A stretch of DNA of 64,000 nt, from NCBI RefSeq assembly GCF_947500985.1, contig NZ_CANMTX010000004.1, positions 540,743 to 604,742 on the forward strand, read 5' to 3'. Each line of letters begins with the position of its first letter. Position 1 is the stretch's first letter. Below the pieces are notes generated by a model. That model did no database searches and was not told the DNA's origin. It saw only the letters and a list, made by a program, of their open reading frames with translations. Source of the stretch: an uncultured Maribacter sp. (GTDB taxonomy: Bacteria > Bacteroidota > Bacteroidia > Flavobacteriales > Flavobacteriaceae). This document shows, piece by piece, positions 36,332 to 45,662 of the stretch. The translations under genes and the position numbers were made by a program.

Positions 36332-39300
36332 CTATTTAAAATTATACTGAATACCTAGTTGAACAGCATTCGAGAAAAACTTGTCAATTGTAAAGTAAGA
36401 GTAGTTTAAATTAATGGTGGTGAAATTCTTAATTCTATATGATAGTTCACCTTCATAGCGTTGAAAGCTATCTTCATCTTGTTCTGCAAAAAGAGAGAAA
36501 TCGCTCTTCAGGTTAAAATCAGAATCATCATTCCCAATTTGAAATAGCAGTCCACCACCGGCAAAAAGTCTGTCTTCGGTCAACCAATATGGAAATCCGT
36601 TTCTTCTATCTTCAGAGCCAACACCGTAAGCACCTTCAACTAACGGTCCTAGTTTGAATTTATCTAAATTCAATAGGTTATATTCTACTCGCGTACCACC
36701 AATGGCATAATATTGACTATCGGTATAATAATCGGCTTTTATATAAAACTCATGGTTTAAATTAGATGAGTATTCAAACTCTTGTGTAGCTTTTACCTGT
36801 ATATCGTAAATATTTAAATCATAACCAGGACCAGTTGTAACCGGGTGTGCTTTTAGTGCTAAAGAAGATTTGCTGGTGTCACCGATAAAATCTATACCAG
36901 ATTTAAAATGGAAGAATACTTTATTAAAGTTGTCCATCTCAACTCTTGCGCCTACATAAAACGGGCTTTTTTGGTCAGATTCTTTTTTATAGACATATTC
37001 TATACCTAATAAATCTCTACCAATATCATTAGGTACAATTGTATCTTTTAAAATGGTATATGCCGTACCTTGAACAATAGAGAATTGGTGAAAATCTAAA
37101 TTCTTATTATAAAAACCAAAGTGAAATGCATTATTGAAAAGTGTAGGGTTAAACTCATCTGCTATAGCCGTTGAGGTAAGCCCAATGGAATGTCCTTTCT
37201 TTTTTCGTGATTCAATTTCTGATTTTTTTACGATGGCATCATCCATTAGCATTTTGAACTTGCTTATGTACAGGGATTGCTTTTCTTCAGGTGTTGCTTT
37301 TACTTCATTGTTAAATGCAATTTTAAAATCGGAATCAATTTTGGCTGGTGGTATGTTTACTGCAATTTCACCGGCCTTATTTACATCACCTTTTAATAAT
37401 AAGATTTTTGCCATGTGGTTCATGGTGTTGTAATCTCTAGGATTTTTCTCTATATGGTTAGCATATACTTTCTTTAAGTATCTACCATTTGCAAATTCTA
37501 AGTTCCAGTCTAGCAATTTAGCTACAGGTACAGTATTTGTACAAGTGCTCCAATCCAAAGCTTTTTGGTATTGGGTATAATCGGCAAATAGAAATGCTAT
37601 GTTTTTAGATAATCTTATTAGGTCAGGTCTACATGTTTCAATATCTCTTAATTCTGTAACCGCTTTGTCTGGGTCATTAACCAACAAGTATCTTACATAA
37701 TATTCAAAATCTGTAAACTTCTTACTTTCTATAGTTCTAGTTTTTTCCTTCCATTCCTTAACGATTTCTGGAGAAATGTTACCGCATTTTTGCCATTGCT
37801 CTGCTCTTTCAAAATTTAATTTGTCAGCATATACTTGACTAATAGAAGTGGCTAAATCTCTGTTAGAAATACTACAAGGTTCAATGTTATCTAGTTTTGA
37901 TAGAAGATTTTCATTATTAGAATTTACTAGAAATTCGTAATACGTCAACTTGTTCTCTTCCGTTGGCTCTATTGTGTAAAGAACTTCTAAAACCTGTTCA
38001 ATAATTTCAGTGTTATCGTCAGTATTAAAATTGTTGAAGTATTCTTTTAAAATAGTGACATCATTTTGTCCCCATTCCATTTGTCTCTCCATCCACATTT
38101 TTTTAACGGCAGGTGAGGGGTAATTGCTTACAGTGCTTATATCTCTAGAAAAATCAGCATATGAGCCAGAAGGATTTTTTAAATACAATCCATTTAACTG
38201 AGACCAAAGCTGGTCGGTTTTACCTTGTGACTCCATGCCTTTGGCATAGGTAACGATCTGTTGAGAGTTAATGAATTTGTTATCCTTAAATAACTTCTCC
38301 ATTAAATTTGTTGCCTCTTCTGTTTTTTCCTCAACAATCAATCTATCGATTTTTTGTTTCAACGGAACCATGGTTTGCTTACTTTTATTATAAGATTTAT
38401 AATCGCTTTTTGTATTAGTAATTAAAGTTGAGGTATTACCTATAAGAGTTCTTATTTCTGGTCGAATATCTGGAACGCTTAAATTCGGCGTTTTGGTTTT
38501 AATACTATAAAGAAAACCGTTCAATAAAGGAACTGAAGAAAATTCTGCTTGATCAAGAGAAAGTGATTCATGCACTTTTACATTGTTGTTTTCTTCAACA
38601 TACATTAGCCAATAAGAGTCCTTTTTTTCATCGGTATTTAAAGAACTAGAAACTTCATATTGACCTTCGTAGCTTAAATGGCGAATACTTTGGTAACGCC
38701 AGTCCATTGCTGCTTCTGTAGATTGTTTGGCAGTTAAAAACTTCATGTAAGGGTGTCTTTTTTTGTAATCAACAATGTGCTTTTTTAATTCACCAATAGC
38801 ATTTGAAGTGCTGCCTATCTTTAAAATATCATTAGTATTTAATACATGAGACCAAATACCGGTATATAAGTATGTAGATTCTACTGCCCATCGTTCTTTT
38901 TGTGAAATGGTATAGCCGCTACTTAAACGAGGGTAATCAAAAAATCTGTTATTTAATGGGTCTGGGTCGAATTCTCTATTTCCACCTTCATATACATCTC
39001 CTAAAAAAGAAGTATGTAGAAAGTTTAAGCTAGGAAACCCTTTCTTTAGTGCTATAAGACCTAGACTATCTATTTGATTATCTGGAGCAACGTATGAGCT
39101 AGGTAGTGTTTTTGATACATCATTTTCCCATTTTTCTCTTGATGCTTTGGTATTGTCTAAAATGAGGTCCGTGTCTTTCCATAATTTTTTAGATAGGGGA
39201 AGGTCGTTATAACCACGAAAACCAAGTTCATGACCTCTATTGGTAAATTCATTTGTAAGCCACTTATTAGTACCACTTTGATTTTTACCGTCTAGCAAAC

Positions 39301-40261
39301 CTGTTTGGTCCCAACTTTTAAAAGTGGGGTCGCCGTTATTTTTTTCGTTGGCATTAAAAGTTACGTAAGCAGAGTATTTAATATCTTCTTCTTGTGCAAG
39401 TGCTTTCATTTTTGGCCACCAGTCAGCCTTTAACATCTCAGATTTGCTGATACCTTGTTGTACGTTGATTGCTTTTCCATTATCATTATACATGGACGAA
39501 GGAAAATCGTCAAGAAATAATGTCCCAATATTTGAAATAGGGTAAGGAATACCTTCTAGACCTAATAAACTTGCGGAAAATAGTAGACCTCTCATTTCTT
39601 TTTTAAGAATTTGAGATGAGTTGTACAGAATCACTTTTCCGTTACCAATTCTATTTTCAATTAACACCGGATAATCTTGGTTGTTATGTGCGGCGACTAA
39701 AACATTGATGTTACTAGAAAAATTTGAGCTGTCAAAGCCAAGATGAACCGTTTTGTTATCAAAACCACGCCCTTGCATACCAGGAAAAAGAGCTTTATTA
39801 AAGAATAGACCAGAAGCCTCTCTGTTCGTGCTCCAGTCGGCATCAGGTGTCATTCCAAAAAAGTACGACATACGTTCATCTTTGGCAGCTTTGGTAACGA
39901 ATAAAGTTCCTCCTTTTGAAACAAACTTTAAAAGACTGTCTATGGTAATAGTGCTTAGTCCAGCAGTTTCGTGTACTGTTACAACCCTAGTAGTGGGTGC
40001 AATATTAAGTTTTTCGTTAAATTGGTTTACCCATAAAGTTTTATGGGCAATTTTAGAATAGTCAAAAGCCTTTGCCAAATTCTCGGTTTCAAGAATAGCG
40101 CTATAATTTGTTGGCTCTATCAAAAACTGAACAAGAGGTTCTTCGGTACTTTTTTCAGGGATATTAAATTTATTGTTAGACTTGTATAGTTCTTGTTGAC
40201 AACTGGTCAATAAACTAAAGGCTATAAGAAGTGATAAATAACCTATTTTTTTTGCTATCAT
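36332..40261 (-). CDS. Large lipoprotein: deacetylase-like (DUF2194-type) domain, helical repeats and outer-membrane barrel
   Basis: 1309 residues. Lipobox LLTSCQQ (Cys near 21). Residues about 45-235 look like a glutamine-amidotransferase-like fold (STITIDSLLKFVSKGGTLFVT; NRIGNGKVILYNSSQIL). About 240-560 resemble a polysaccharide deacetylase/DUF2194 region: IGTLFLDDFPSS near 249 has an Asp-Asp pair, and NRGHELGFRGYND near 345 supplies a His. About 620-980 is a helical, TPR-like region (WQKCGNISPEIVKEWKEKTR; NPRDYNTMNHMAKILLLKGD). From about 1040 alternating beta-strands run to the C-terminus (SYRIKNFTTINLNYSYF..LGIQYNFK), as in an outer-membrane barrel. The order echoes PgaB plus PgaA of poly-N-acetylglucosamine export, here in one chain. 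Domain names are from reading only; no synthase gene is nearby. Confidence 0.7.
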   Translation of the reverse strand: MIAKKIGYLSLLIAFSLLTSCQQELYKSNNKFNIPEKSTEEPLVQFLIEPTNYSAILETENLAKAFDYSKIAHKTLWVNQFNEKLNIAPTTRVVTVHETAGLSTITIDSLLKFVSKGGTLFVTKAAKDERMSYFFGMTPDADWSTNREASGLFFNKALFPGMQGRGFDNKTVHLGFDSSNFSSNINVLVAAHNNQDYPVLIENRIGNGKVILYNSSQILKKEMRGLLFSASLLGLEGIPYPISNIGTLFLDDFPSSMYNDNGKAINVQQGISKSEMLKADWWPKMKALAQEEDIKYSAYVTFNANEKNNGDPTFKSWDQTGLLDGKNQSGTNKWLTNEFTNRGHELGFRGYNDLPLSKKLWKDTDLILDNTKASREKWENDVSKTLPSSYVAPDNQIDSLGLIALKKGFPSLNFLHTSFLGDVYEGGNREFDPDPLNNRFFDYPRLSSGYTISQKERWAVESTYLYTGIWSHVLNTNDILKIGSTSNAIGELKKHIVDYKKRHPYMKFLTAKQSTEAAMDWRYQSIRHLSYEGQYEVSSSLNTDEKKDSYWLMYVEENNNVKVHESLSLDQAEFSSVPLLNGFLYSIKTKTPNLSVPDIRPEIRTLIGNTSTLITNTKSDYKSYNKSKQTMVPLKQKIDRLIVEEKTEEATNLMEKLFKDNKFINSQQIVTYAKGMESQGKTDQLWSQLNGLYLKNPSGSYADFSRDISTVSNYPSPAVKKMWMERQMEWGQNDVTILKEYFNNFNTDDNTEIIEQVLEVLYTIEPTEENKLTYYEFLVNSNNENLLSKLDNIEPCSISNRDLATSISQVYADKLNFERAEQWQKCGNISPEIVKEWKEKTRTIESKKFTDFEYYVRYLLVNDPDKAVTELRDIETCRPDLIRLSKNIAFLFADYTQYQKALDWSTCTNTVPVAKLLDWNLEFANGRYLKKVYANHIEKNPRDYNTMNHMAKILLLKGDVNKAGEIAVNIPPAKIDSDFKIAFNNEVKATPEEKQSLYISKFKMLMDDAIVKKSEIESRKKKGHSIGLTSTAIADEFNPTLFNNAFHFGFYNKNLDFHQFSIVQGTAYTILKDTIVPNDIGRDLLGIEYVYKKESDQKSPFYVGARVEMDNFNKVFFHFKSGIDFIGDTSKSSLALKAHPVTTGPGYDLNIYDIQVKATQEFEYSSNLNHEFYIKADYYTDSQYYAIGGTRVEYNLLNLDKFKLGPLVEGAYGVGSEDRRNGFPYWLTEDRLFAGGGLLFQIGNDDSDFNLKSDFSLFAEQDEDSFQRYEGELSYRIKNFTTINLNYSYFTIDKFFSNAVQLGIQYNFK

Positions 40262-40465
40262 GGTTTGGTGTCTTGAAATTCAATAGAGAGACCAATGGTT
40301 AAAACTTAAACTAGTCTCTAATTTGAACAAACTAAGTACCTTACTAATCGCGCTATCATAAAATTTATTAGTTAAGTATTCAAATTCATCCATGAATGAA
40401 TCATTTATGTGCTTAATACTGTATTTTAGTGGGGTTAATGTGAAAATGGTAAATCGATTAAATGC

Positions 40466-40497
40466 AAAAAAGACCTGCTAAAAGCAAGTCTTTTTTT
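40466..40497 (-). terminator. Terminator of the Spy-like gene
   Basis: AAAAAGAC-C-TGCT, 3-base loop, AGCA-A-GTCTTTTTTT. It lies 20 bases beyond the stop at 40517. The 204 bases from 40262 to 40465 hold no gene; a short dyad ATTCAT-CC-ATGAAT is near 40384-40397. Confidence 0.8.
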
Positions 40498-40516
40498 AAT
40501 CTATTGAATTAAATAT

Positions 40517-40972
40517 CTATTGTTTAGAAGAGTATTTTTCTTTTTTGTCACCACGATTTTTTCCTTTGCCACGCATTTTTTTTCTGCCATCCATCTTTAC
40601 CCACTTCTCATATTGATCCGTATTAAGAATAGATTTCATTTGCTCTTTACGTGCAATTTGATGATCTAATCGCTCATTTTGCATAGCGTATTTTTCATCT
40701 GCAGTCAAAACTTTTTTACCATCTTCTTTATTAGCTTTTCGCTCTTCCATTTTTGCTTTTCTAGCAGTAGCATCTTCGGTAAGAATAGTTTTGATTTTTG
40801 ACTGTTGCGATTCGTTTAAATCTAATGCCAAGGTCATTTTTTTTGTTTGCAGAGTAGCTGCTTGTTCAGGAGACAAATCCTTCATGTTGCCTCTTTTTCC
40901 TTTCATGTTATGATCTTGCGCTGTTACCGATATTGTTGCCATTACTAAAATGGCCATTAGTATTTTTTTCAT
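40517..40972 (-). CDS. Spy/CpxP-like periplasmic protein
   Basis: 151 residues from the ATG at 40970-40972; a longer reading adds 11 residues before the signal peptide. Signal peptide MKKILMAILVMATISVTAQ. The mature part is almost entirely charged helix: DLSPEQAATLQTKKMTLALDL and NESQQSKIKTILTE repeat an LTxxQ-like pattern (here LSPEQ and LNESQ), then a Lys/Arg/Glu-rich stretch and a very basic tail (RKKMRGKGKNRGDKKEK). Spy and CpxP are envelope chaperones or stress sensors, often induced by metals. No adjacent two-component genes. Function inferred from the pattern. Confidence 0.75.
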   Translation of the reverse strand: MKKILMAILVMATISVTAQDHNMKGKRGNMKDLSPEQAATLQTKKMTLALDLNESQQSKIKTILTEDATARKAKMEERKANKEDGKKVLTADEKYAMQNERLDHQIARKEQMKSILNTDQYEKWVKMDGRKKMRGKGKNRGDKKEKYSSKQ

Positions 40973-41080
40973 GTTTATTATTTTAATTATTTGGTTCTTT
41001 GACATGAATAATTCAAATTGGTTTAAAGTTAAACCTCATTTTAGTAAAAGTTTAACGGCTAGGTAAAGTGCTTAAAATAA

Positions 41081-41110
41081 AAAAGCGCGGCTGTAGGTAG
41101 CCGCGCTTTT
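41081..41110 (-). terminator. Terminator of the 41134 gene
   Basis: AAAAGCGCGGCT (41081-41092) pairs with AGCCGCGCTTTT (41099-41110), 6-base loop: a strong GC-rich hairpin 24 bases beyond the stop. Confidence 0.85.
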
Positions 41111-41133
41111 AAGTAGGTAAATTTTGTAAATTT

Positions 41134-41313
41134 TTAATTTGACGGTGTTCTTCCCTCCATAGTTTTGTAAGGATTAATTACAATGTCAGCTTCTTGATCG
41201 TAAGTATAAGTTACAATTTCTTTTTGTGCATTTTCACTTGTGCTTTGATGATAAACAACAGAAGCGCAGATGAAACAAGCTAGATAAATAAGGCTTTTTA
41301 ATTTACTTGTCAT
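41134..41313 (-). CDS. Small secreted protein, unknown
   Basis: 59 residues from the ATG at 41311-41313. An in-frame reading reaches 41433 but would run through the terminator at 41362-41394, so the short form is preferred. The N-terminus is a signal peptide or anchor (LKSLIYLACFICASVVYH), followed by about 38 residues, polar with alternating hydrophobics (EIVTYTYDQEADIVINPYKT). It has a good terminator of its own. I do not recognise the family; being flanked by terminators on both sides supports an independent small gene. Confidence 0.6.
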   Translation of the reverse strand: MTSKLKSLIYLACFICASVVYHQSTSENAQKEIVTYTYDQEADIVINPYKTMEGRTPSN

Positions 41314-41361
41314 GATTTGGGGGTTTAAATTCATTGCTAATCTAAAAAACAATAACGCATG

Positions 41362-41394
41362 AAAAAGCCCATTGTTGTGTAATGGGCTTTTTTT
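41362..41394 (-). terminator. Terminator of the metalloprotease gene
   Basis: AAAAAGCCCATT (41362-41373) pairs with AATGGGCTTTTT (41381-41392), 7-base loop; about 100 bases beyond the stop at 41493. Confidence 0.8.
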
Positions 41395-41492
41395 GATGTC
41401 TAGAATATTTAAAATGTGGTTAATACATTTCATTCATCGATGATATTGGTTGTTCATCGACAAGTGCATTTAATCGATCATAAAACGTGTTC

Positions 41493-43982
41493 TTACTTAG
41501 GGTCTAAAATGACGTTAATACGCTCAGAAACATCGTCGTAATGATATTTTGTCATCATATCAGAGGTTCTATTGCTTGCATTTCTAATATCGCGCTTTAA
41601 AATGTTCAGTTCTGCTCTTGCAATAGTTCTAATGTCAGATTGGCTAGTGTTGACAACTGTTGATTTTCTGTAGCCACCGAAATCAGAAGCTTTCGCTTGA
41701 TTGTCTGCTGTCAATAAATATTCTAAACGATCTATATGCGCTTTTTGTAAGTTTCTTCTGTAGGTATCTATGGCTTTACCGTTTTTAGCTTCAGACCAAA
41801 TTCCTTTTCTTAATTCGCTCATCATTTGAGCAAGAGAATATGCTTCAGACTTATCTATGGTCTCATTTTCAATTAACCTCGCCATTTTACCTAAGCTTAA
41901 TACATTGTTTAATGTACGTACTTGCATTGAGCGCATTTGCTCTAAGAAGCCGGAGTACTCTGTGCGTTCTAAAATATCTTGATCCAGCATCCACATTGGG
42001 GTTTCAAAAAGCTGTTCGTGAAGAAAAACCATTGCTCTTTGTTGTTTTGCTTTTGGTACAGCTGTGTAAACAGCACCATCTTGATCATATGTCTTATGGT
42101 TTTCGTAAACTCCACCAATGTTATTTGAGACGTGACCCATGTATCTGTTGAATTGAGAGAATACTTGTCCGTATAACTTATCTAGGTCTTCATAAGTCTT
42201 ACCGTCTTCGGCTGTCCACTCAATTAATTTCGGAACAATCCTTTTAAGGTTGGCAATACCGTATTCACCAGCTTTCATGGCATCATCACCTAAATCTTCA
42301 GTTTGTGAACTTGGATCAACAATGTCACCTACCTGTTGGTGACCAAAGCGATATAAAGGATCACCTGCATGTGCCATAATCCATTTATCTAAAATAGATT
42401 TTTCTTCTTCTGCAGTTGTGTTGGGTATAGGCTTGTATCCCCATTGAATAGCATACTTGTCATATACACCAATATCTGGCATTAGAGCCACGCCTTCATC
42501 ACCAGGTTGTGCGATATAGTTAAAACGCGCATAATCCATTATTGATGGAGCGGTGCCATATTTTTTCGTAAATGATTTAGAACGAAGAGAATCTACAGGA
42601 TAAGCAACGCTACTACCCATGTTATGTGGTAGCCCTAACGTGTGTCCAACTTCGTGAGAAGATACAAAACGAATTAATCTACCCATTACGTCATCATCGA
42701 AAGAAACGCCTCTAGCTGCAGGATTAATGGCTGCTGTTTGTACAAAGTACCAATTTCTCAAAAGTGTCATTACATTATGGTACCAATTGATATCTGACTC
42801 TAATATTTCGCCACTACGTGGATCACTAACATGTGGACCGTTAGCATTTGGTATTGGTGAAGCTAAATAACGCACCACAGAATAACGAACATCTTCAGGA
42901 GACCATTCTGGATTTTCTTCTTCAGTCGGAGCTTCTTTGGCGATAATTGCATTTTTAAAACCTGCAGCTTCAAAAGCAACTTGCCAATCTTCTATACCTT
43001 GTTTAATAAACGGTACCCATTTTTTAGGTGTAGCTCTATCTACATAATAAATGATTTGTTTTTTAGGCTCTACCAATTCGCCGTTCTTGAATTTTTCGAC
43101 ATCTTCATCTTTTACCTCTAAACGCCATCTGTCCAAAAATTTGATGGTCTTGCTCTCTTGAGCTTCTAAGCCATAATCTACCTGACCGCGAGCAAACCAG
43201 CCAACACGTTCATCAAAATAACGTCGCTTCATCTGTTCTTCAGGTAACAATACCATAGAATTATTGATTTCTACAGAAATAGAACCTAAACTCTGGTTAC
43301 TAGGTGCGGCACTTGCCAAATATGTTTTAATGTGGCGTACCTCTACATTTAAAGGGTAACTCTTGATTGATTCAATATAACCTCTGCCTTCATCTAAACG
43401 AGATACTTTATATCTTTTTCTAAATCTATCTGGCATACCAAAAGCTTTGGTATCCTTTATAAAAATATCATTGACCTCTATAACTGTGGTTGAGTTTAGA
43501 GAATCTTTTTGAACAGCTTTAATATCAAACGAGTATAAAACTGGCTCAAAATTGGAGTTTAGAACAGCTTCATGAACAGGAAGAGAATCTGCAGCAACCA
43601 CATCATGAGAAACTACACGAAGTAATACCTTCTTGTCTTTTTTTTCCCATCGTAAAACCTGTGTGTTAATTTTTCCGCCACCAAAACCGATACCTGAGGC
43701 AGTTTTAGAGATACGGCTTACCATCAACATTTCTTTGTTGAATAGTGAATCTGGAATTTCAAAAAAGTGATTCTCGTCAACTACGTGGGTAGTAAAAAGT
43801 CCCGCATCACTTACGGCATCTTTAGTGATTACCTTATTGTAAGGTTGAATTTTATCTTTTGAAGGTTTTTTAGATTCTTGCTCAGTATTTTTTTTCTTCT
43901 TTTTAAAAATTTGAGCTTCGGCATTTTGGTAGCCGAAAATACATACAAACAGCAATAATTTTACTAGTAATTTTCTTTTCAT
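41493..43982 (-). CDS. Secreted zinc-dependent metalloprotease (DUF5117/DUF5118 type)
   Basis: 829 residues from the ATG at 43980-43982 (a longer reading adds 17 residues ahead of the signal peptide). Signal MKRKLLVKLLLFVCIFGYQ. The zinc site SSHEVGHTLGLPHNM lies near 440 with the extended metzincin form HExxHxxxxxH, and a Met-turn candidate is in PSIMDYARFNY. The N-terminal half (NHFFEIPDSLFNKEMLMVSR; RRYFDERVGWFARGQVDYG) matches DUF5117/DUF5118 that precede this peptidase in Bacteroidota. No T9SS tail is seen at the C-terminus (NVILDPK). Substrate unknown. Confidence 0.92.
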   Translation of the reverse strand: MKRKLLVKLLLFVCIFGYQNAEAQIFKKKKKNTEQESKKPSKDKIQPYNKVITKDAVSDAGLFTTHVVDENHFFEIPDSLFNKEMLMVSRISKTASGIGFGGGKINTQVLRWEKKDKKVLLRVVSHDVVAADSLPVHEAVLNSNFEPVLYSFDIKAVQKDSLNSTTVIEVNDIFIKDTKAFGMPDRFRKRYKVSRLDEGRGYIESIKSYPLNVEVRHIKTYLASAAPSNQSLGSISVEINNSMVLLPEEQMKRRYFDERVGWFARGQVDYGLEAQESKTIKFLDRWRLEVKDEDVEKFKNGELVEPKKQIIYYVDRATPKKWVPFIKQGIEDWQVAFEAAGFKNAIIAKEAPTEEENPEWSPEDVRYSVVRYLASPIPNANGPHVSDPRSGEILESDINWYHNVMTLLRNWYFVQTAAINPAARGVSFDDDVMGRLIRFVSSHEVGHTLGLPHNMGSSVAYPVDSLRSKSFTKKYGTAPSIMDYARFNYIAQPGDEGVALMPDIGVYDKYAIQWGYKPIPNTTAEEEKSILDKWIMAHAGDPLYRFGHQQVGDIVDPSSQTEDLGDDAMKAGEYGIANLKRIVPKLIEWTAEDGKTYEDLDKLYGQVFSQFNRYMGHVSNNIGGVYENHKTYDQDGAVYTAVPKAKQQRAMVFLHEQLFETPMWMLDQDILERTEYSGFLEQMRSMQVRTLNNVLSLGKMARLIENETIDKSEAYSLAQMMSELRKGIWSEAKNGKAIDTYRRNLQKAHIDRLEYLLTADNQAKASDFGGYRKSTVVNTSQSDIRTIARAELNILKRDIRNASNRTSDMMTKYHYDDVSERINVILDPK

Positions 43983-44130
43983 TTGTGAGTTAGTTTGGTA
44001 ATCTTTCAAAGATTGAAATAATATCTGGAACAAATAGTTAATAATTTCTTAAGCCTATTTGTAACAATGCTGAATGAAAGGCGTCTATTAAGTAGGAATA
44101 AACATTTTTTCATTTCTGAATTAGTCGATT

Positions 44131-44169
44131 ATAAAGCCTTTGCATCTGCAAGGGCTTTATTTTTTTTTG
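44131..44169. terminator. Hairpin with T-tract between SLC13 gene and metalloprotease
   Basis: ATAAAGCC-TTGC-ATCT-GCAA-GGCTTTAT (one unpaired base) followed by nine T residues on the plus strand. Both flanking genes are leftward. In their direction the hairpin is followed only by TTTATAAT, so the strong T-tract faces the other way. Confidence 0.55.
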
Positions 44170-44176
44170 GGCAATT

Positions 44177-45607
44177 TTAAAATAAAAGGGGAAGAATAAA
44201 ATGGAATAATCCTATTAATAGTAGCACTGCAATTAGATTTAAGATGACACCTGCCCGTGCCATTTCATGAACCTTAATATAGCCACTGGCAAATACGATA
44301 GCATTTGGTGGTGTTGCCATAGGTAGCATAAAAGCACAACTGCTGGCAATAGTTATTGGTATCAATAAATAAGTAATAGGTAAGCCTAGACCAATAGCGA
44401 TACCTGCCACTACAGGAGCAAGTACGGCAACAAGGGCTACGTTACTCATCAGCTCTGTCATAAACAACATTAACAAAATCAATAATGATGCGGTTAGTAG
44501 AATACTAAGGTCGCTTTGCCCAATAACTTCAGCTACTAAATCGACAATACCAGAAACCGACATGCCTTTGGCTAATGAGAGTCCGCCACCAAATAGAATA
44601 AGAATTCCCCAGGCTAGTTTTTGTGTATCTTTCCATTGCAGAATGAAATCTCCTCTTTTAAGATTATATGGAAGTGCGAATAGGGTGATTGCCGCAAACA
44701 TACTGATAAGTGTATCTGATAATCCCAAACTCGGGAATATCGAATTGATCAAAGTTCTAATTACCCACAAGAAGATGGTAACTCCGAATATGATAAGCAC
44801 CATTTTTTCTTTCCCAGAAGTAGGACCTAATTTATCTAGCTCTTCATGAATAATGGTTTTTGAAGCTTTAAATTTTAAACCCTGAGTAGGAAAAAACACT
44901 TTTATTAGAACAAAATAACAAATACTAATCATTATCAGGGAAAACGGAAGTCCTATAACCATCCATTTTAGAAATGAAATTTCAATATTGTATTCATTTT
45001 CTAATAAGCCAATGAGAACTGAATTTGGGGGAGTGCCAATAACAGTTGCAATACCACCGGCGTTGGCAGCAAAGGCGATACCTAACATTACACTTAAAGC
45101 AAAGTTTCGATCTCGCTTTGTAAATCCGTCTTCATCTTCGATCAGTAAATTGATAACCGACATGGCAATGGGTAACATTACTACGGTACTCGCCGTATTA
45201 CTGATCCACATACTTAAAACAGCTGTAGCAATCATAAAGCCGAGAACTACTTTATTCGCTGTCGTACCCGTAAGTCTAATGATGTTTAAGGCAATACGTT
45301 TATGAAGATTAACTTTTTCTAACGCTAATGCCATGACAAAACCACCAAAGAATAGAAAAACTATGGGGCTACCATAATTAGCTCCAACATCACCAATGGG
45401 CATCACTTTTAAAATAGGAAATAGTAACAAGGGCAGCAATGCGGTTACAGAAATAGAAACCGCTTCGGTAACCCACCAAATTACCATCCAGAGCGCAACA
45501 GCAATTACAGCATCTGCATTTTCAGAGATAAGTACATTGGGTAAAAAAAGGATAATGAAAAATATGATAGGACCTGTAAATAGACCTATTTTGCTACTTA
45601 GATTCAT
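44177..45607 (-). CDS. SLC13/DASS-family sodium:anion symporter
   Basis: 476 residues, about 12 membrane segments. The two substrate-site loops of the family are present: SMWISNTASTVVMLPIAMSV (SNT) and MTELMSNVALVAVLAPVV (SNV), with PPNSVLIG and ATPPNAIVFASGYI after each. DASS members import C4-dicarboxylates, citrate or sulfate with Na+; the SN(T/A)-type motifs favour dicarboxylate, but SNV in the second repeat leaves this open. No neighbouring catabolic genes. It is preceded by lysS on the same strand (55 bases apart). Confidence 0.93.
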   Translation of the reverse strand: MNLSSKIGLFTGPIIFFIILFLPNVLISENADAVIAVALWMVIWWVTEAVSISVTALLPLLLFPILKVMPIGDVGANYGSPIVFLFFGGFVMALALEKVNLHKRIALNIIRLTGTTANKVVLGFMIATAVLSMWISNTASTVVMLPIAMSVINLLIEDEDGFTKRDRNFALSVMLGIAFAANAGGIATVIGTPPNSVLIGLLENEYNIEISFLKWMVIGLPFSLIMISICYFVLIKVFFPTQGLKFKASKTIIHEELDKLGPTSGKEKMVLIIFGVTIFLWVIRTLINSIFPSLGLSDTLISMFAAITLFALPYNLKRGDFILQWKDTQKLAWGILILFGGGLSLAKGMSVSGIVDLVAEVIGQSDLSILLTASLLILLMLFMTELMSNVALVAVLAPVVAGIAIGLGLPITYLLIPITIASSCAFMLPMATPPNAIVFASGYIKVHEMARAGVILNLIAVLLLIGLFHFILPLLF

Positions 45608-45662
45608 GCTGGTTGGTTTTGCCAGCTTCTAAGCTACTATTTTTTAACGTTCCTTGAAATGA

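Noticed and set aside
41314..41433. Longer N-terminus for the 41134 protein
   Set aside because: The added segment would include the metalloprotease terminator hairpin and precedes a good signal peptide.
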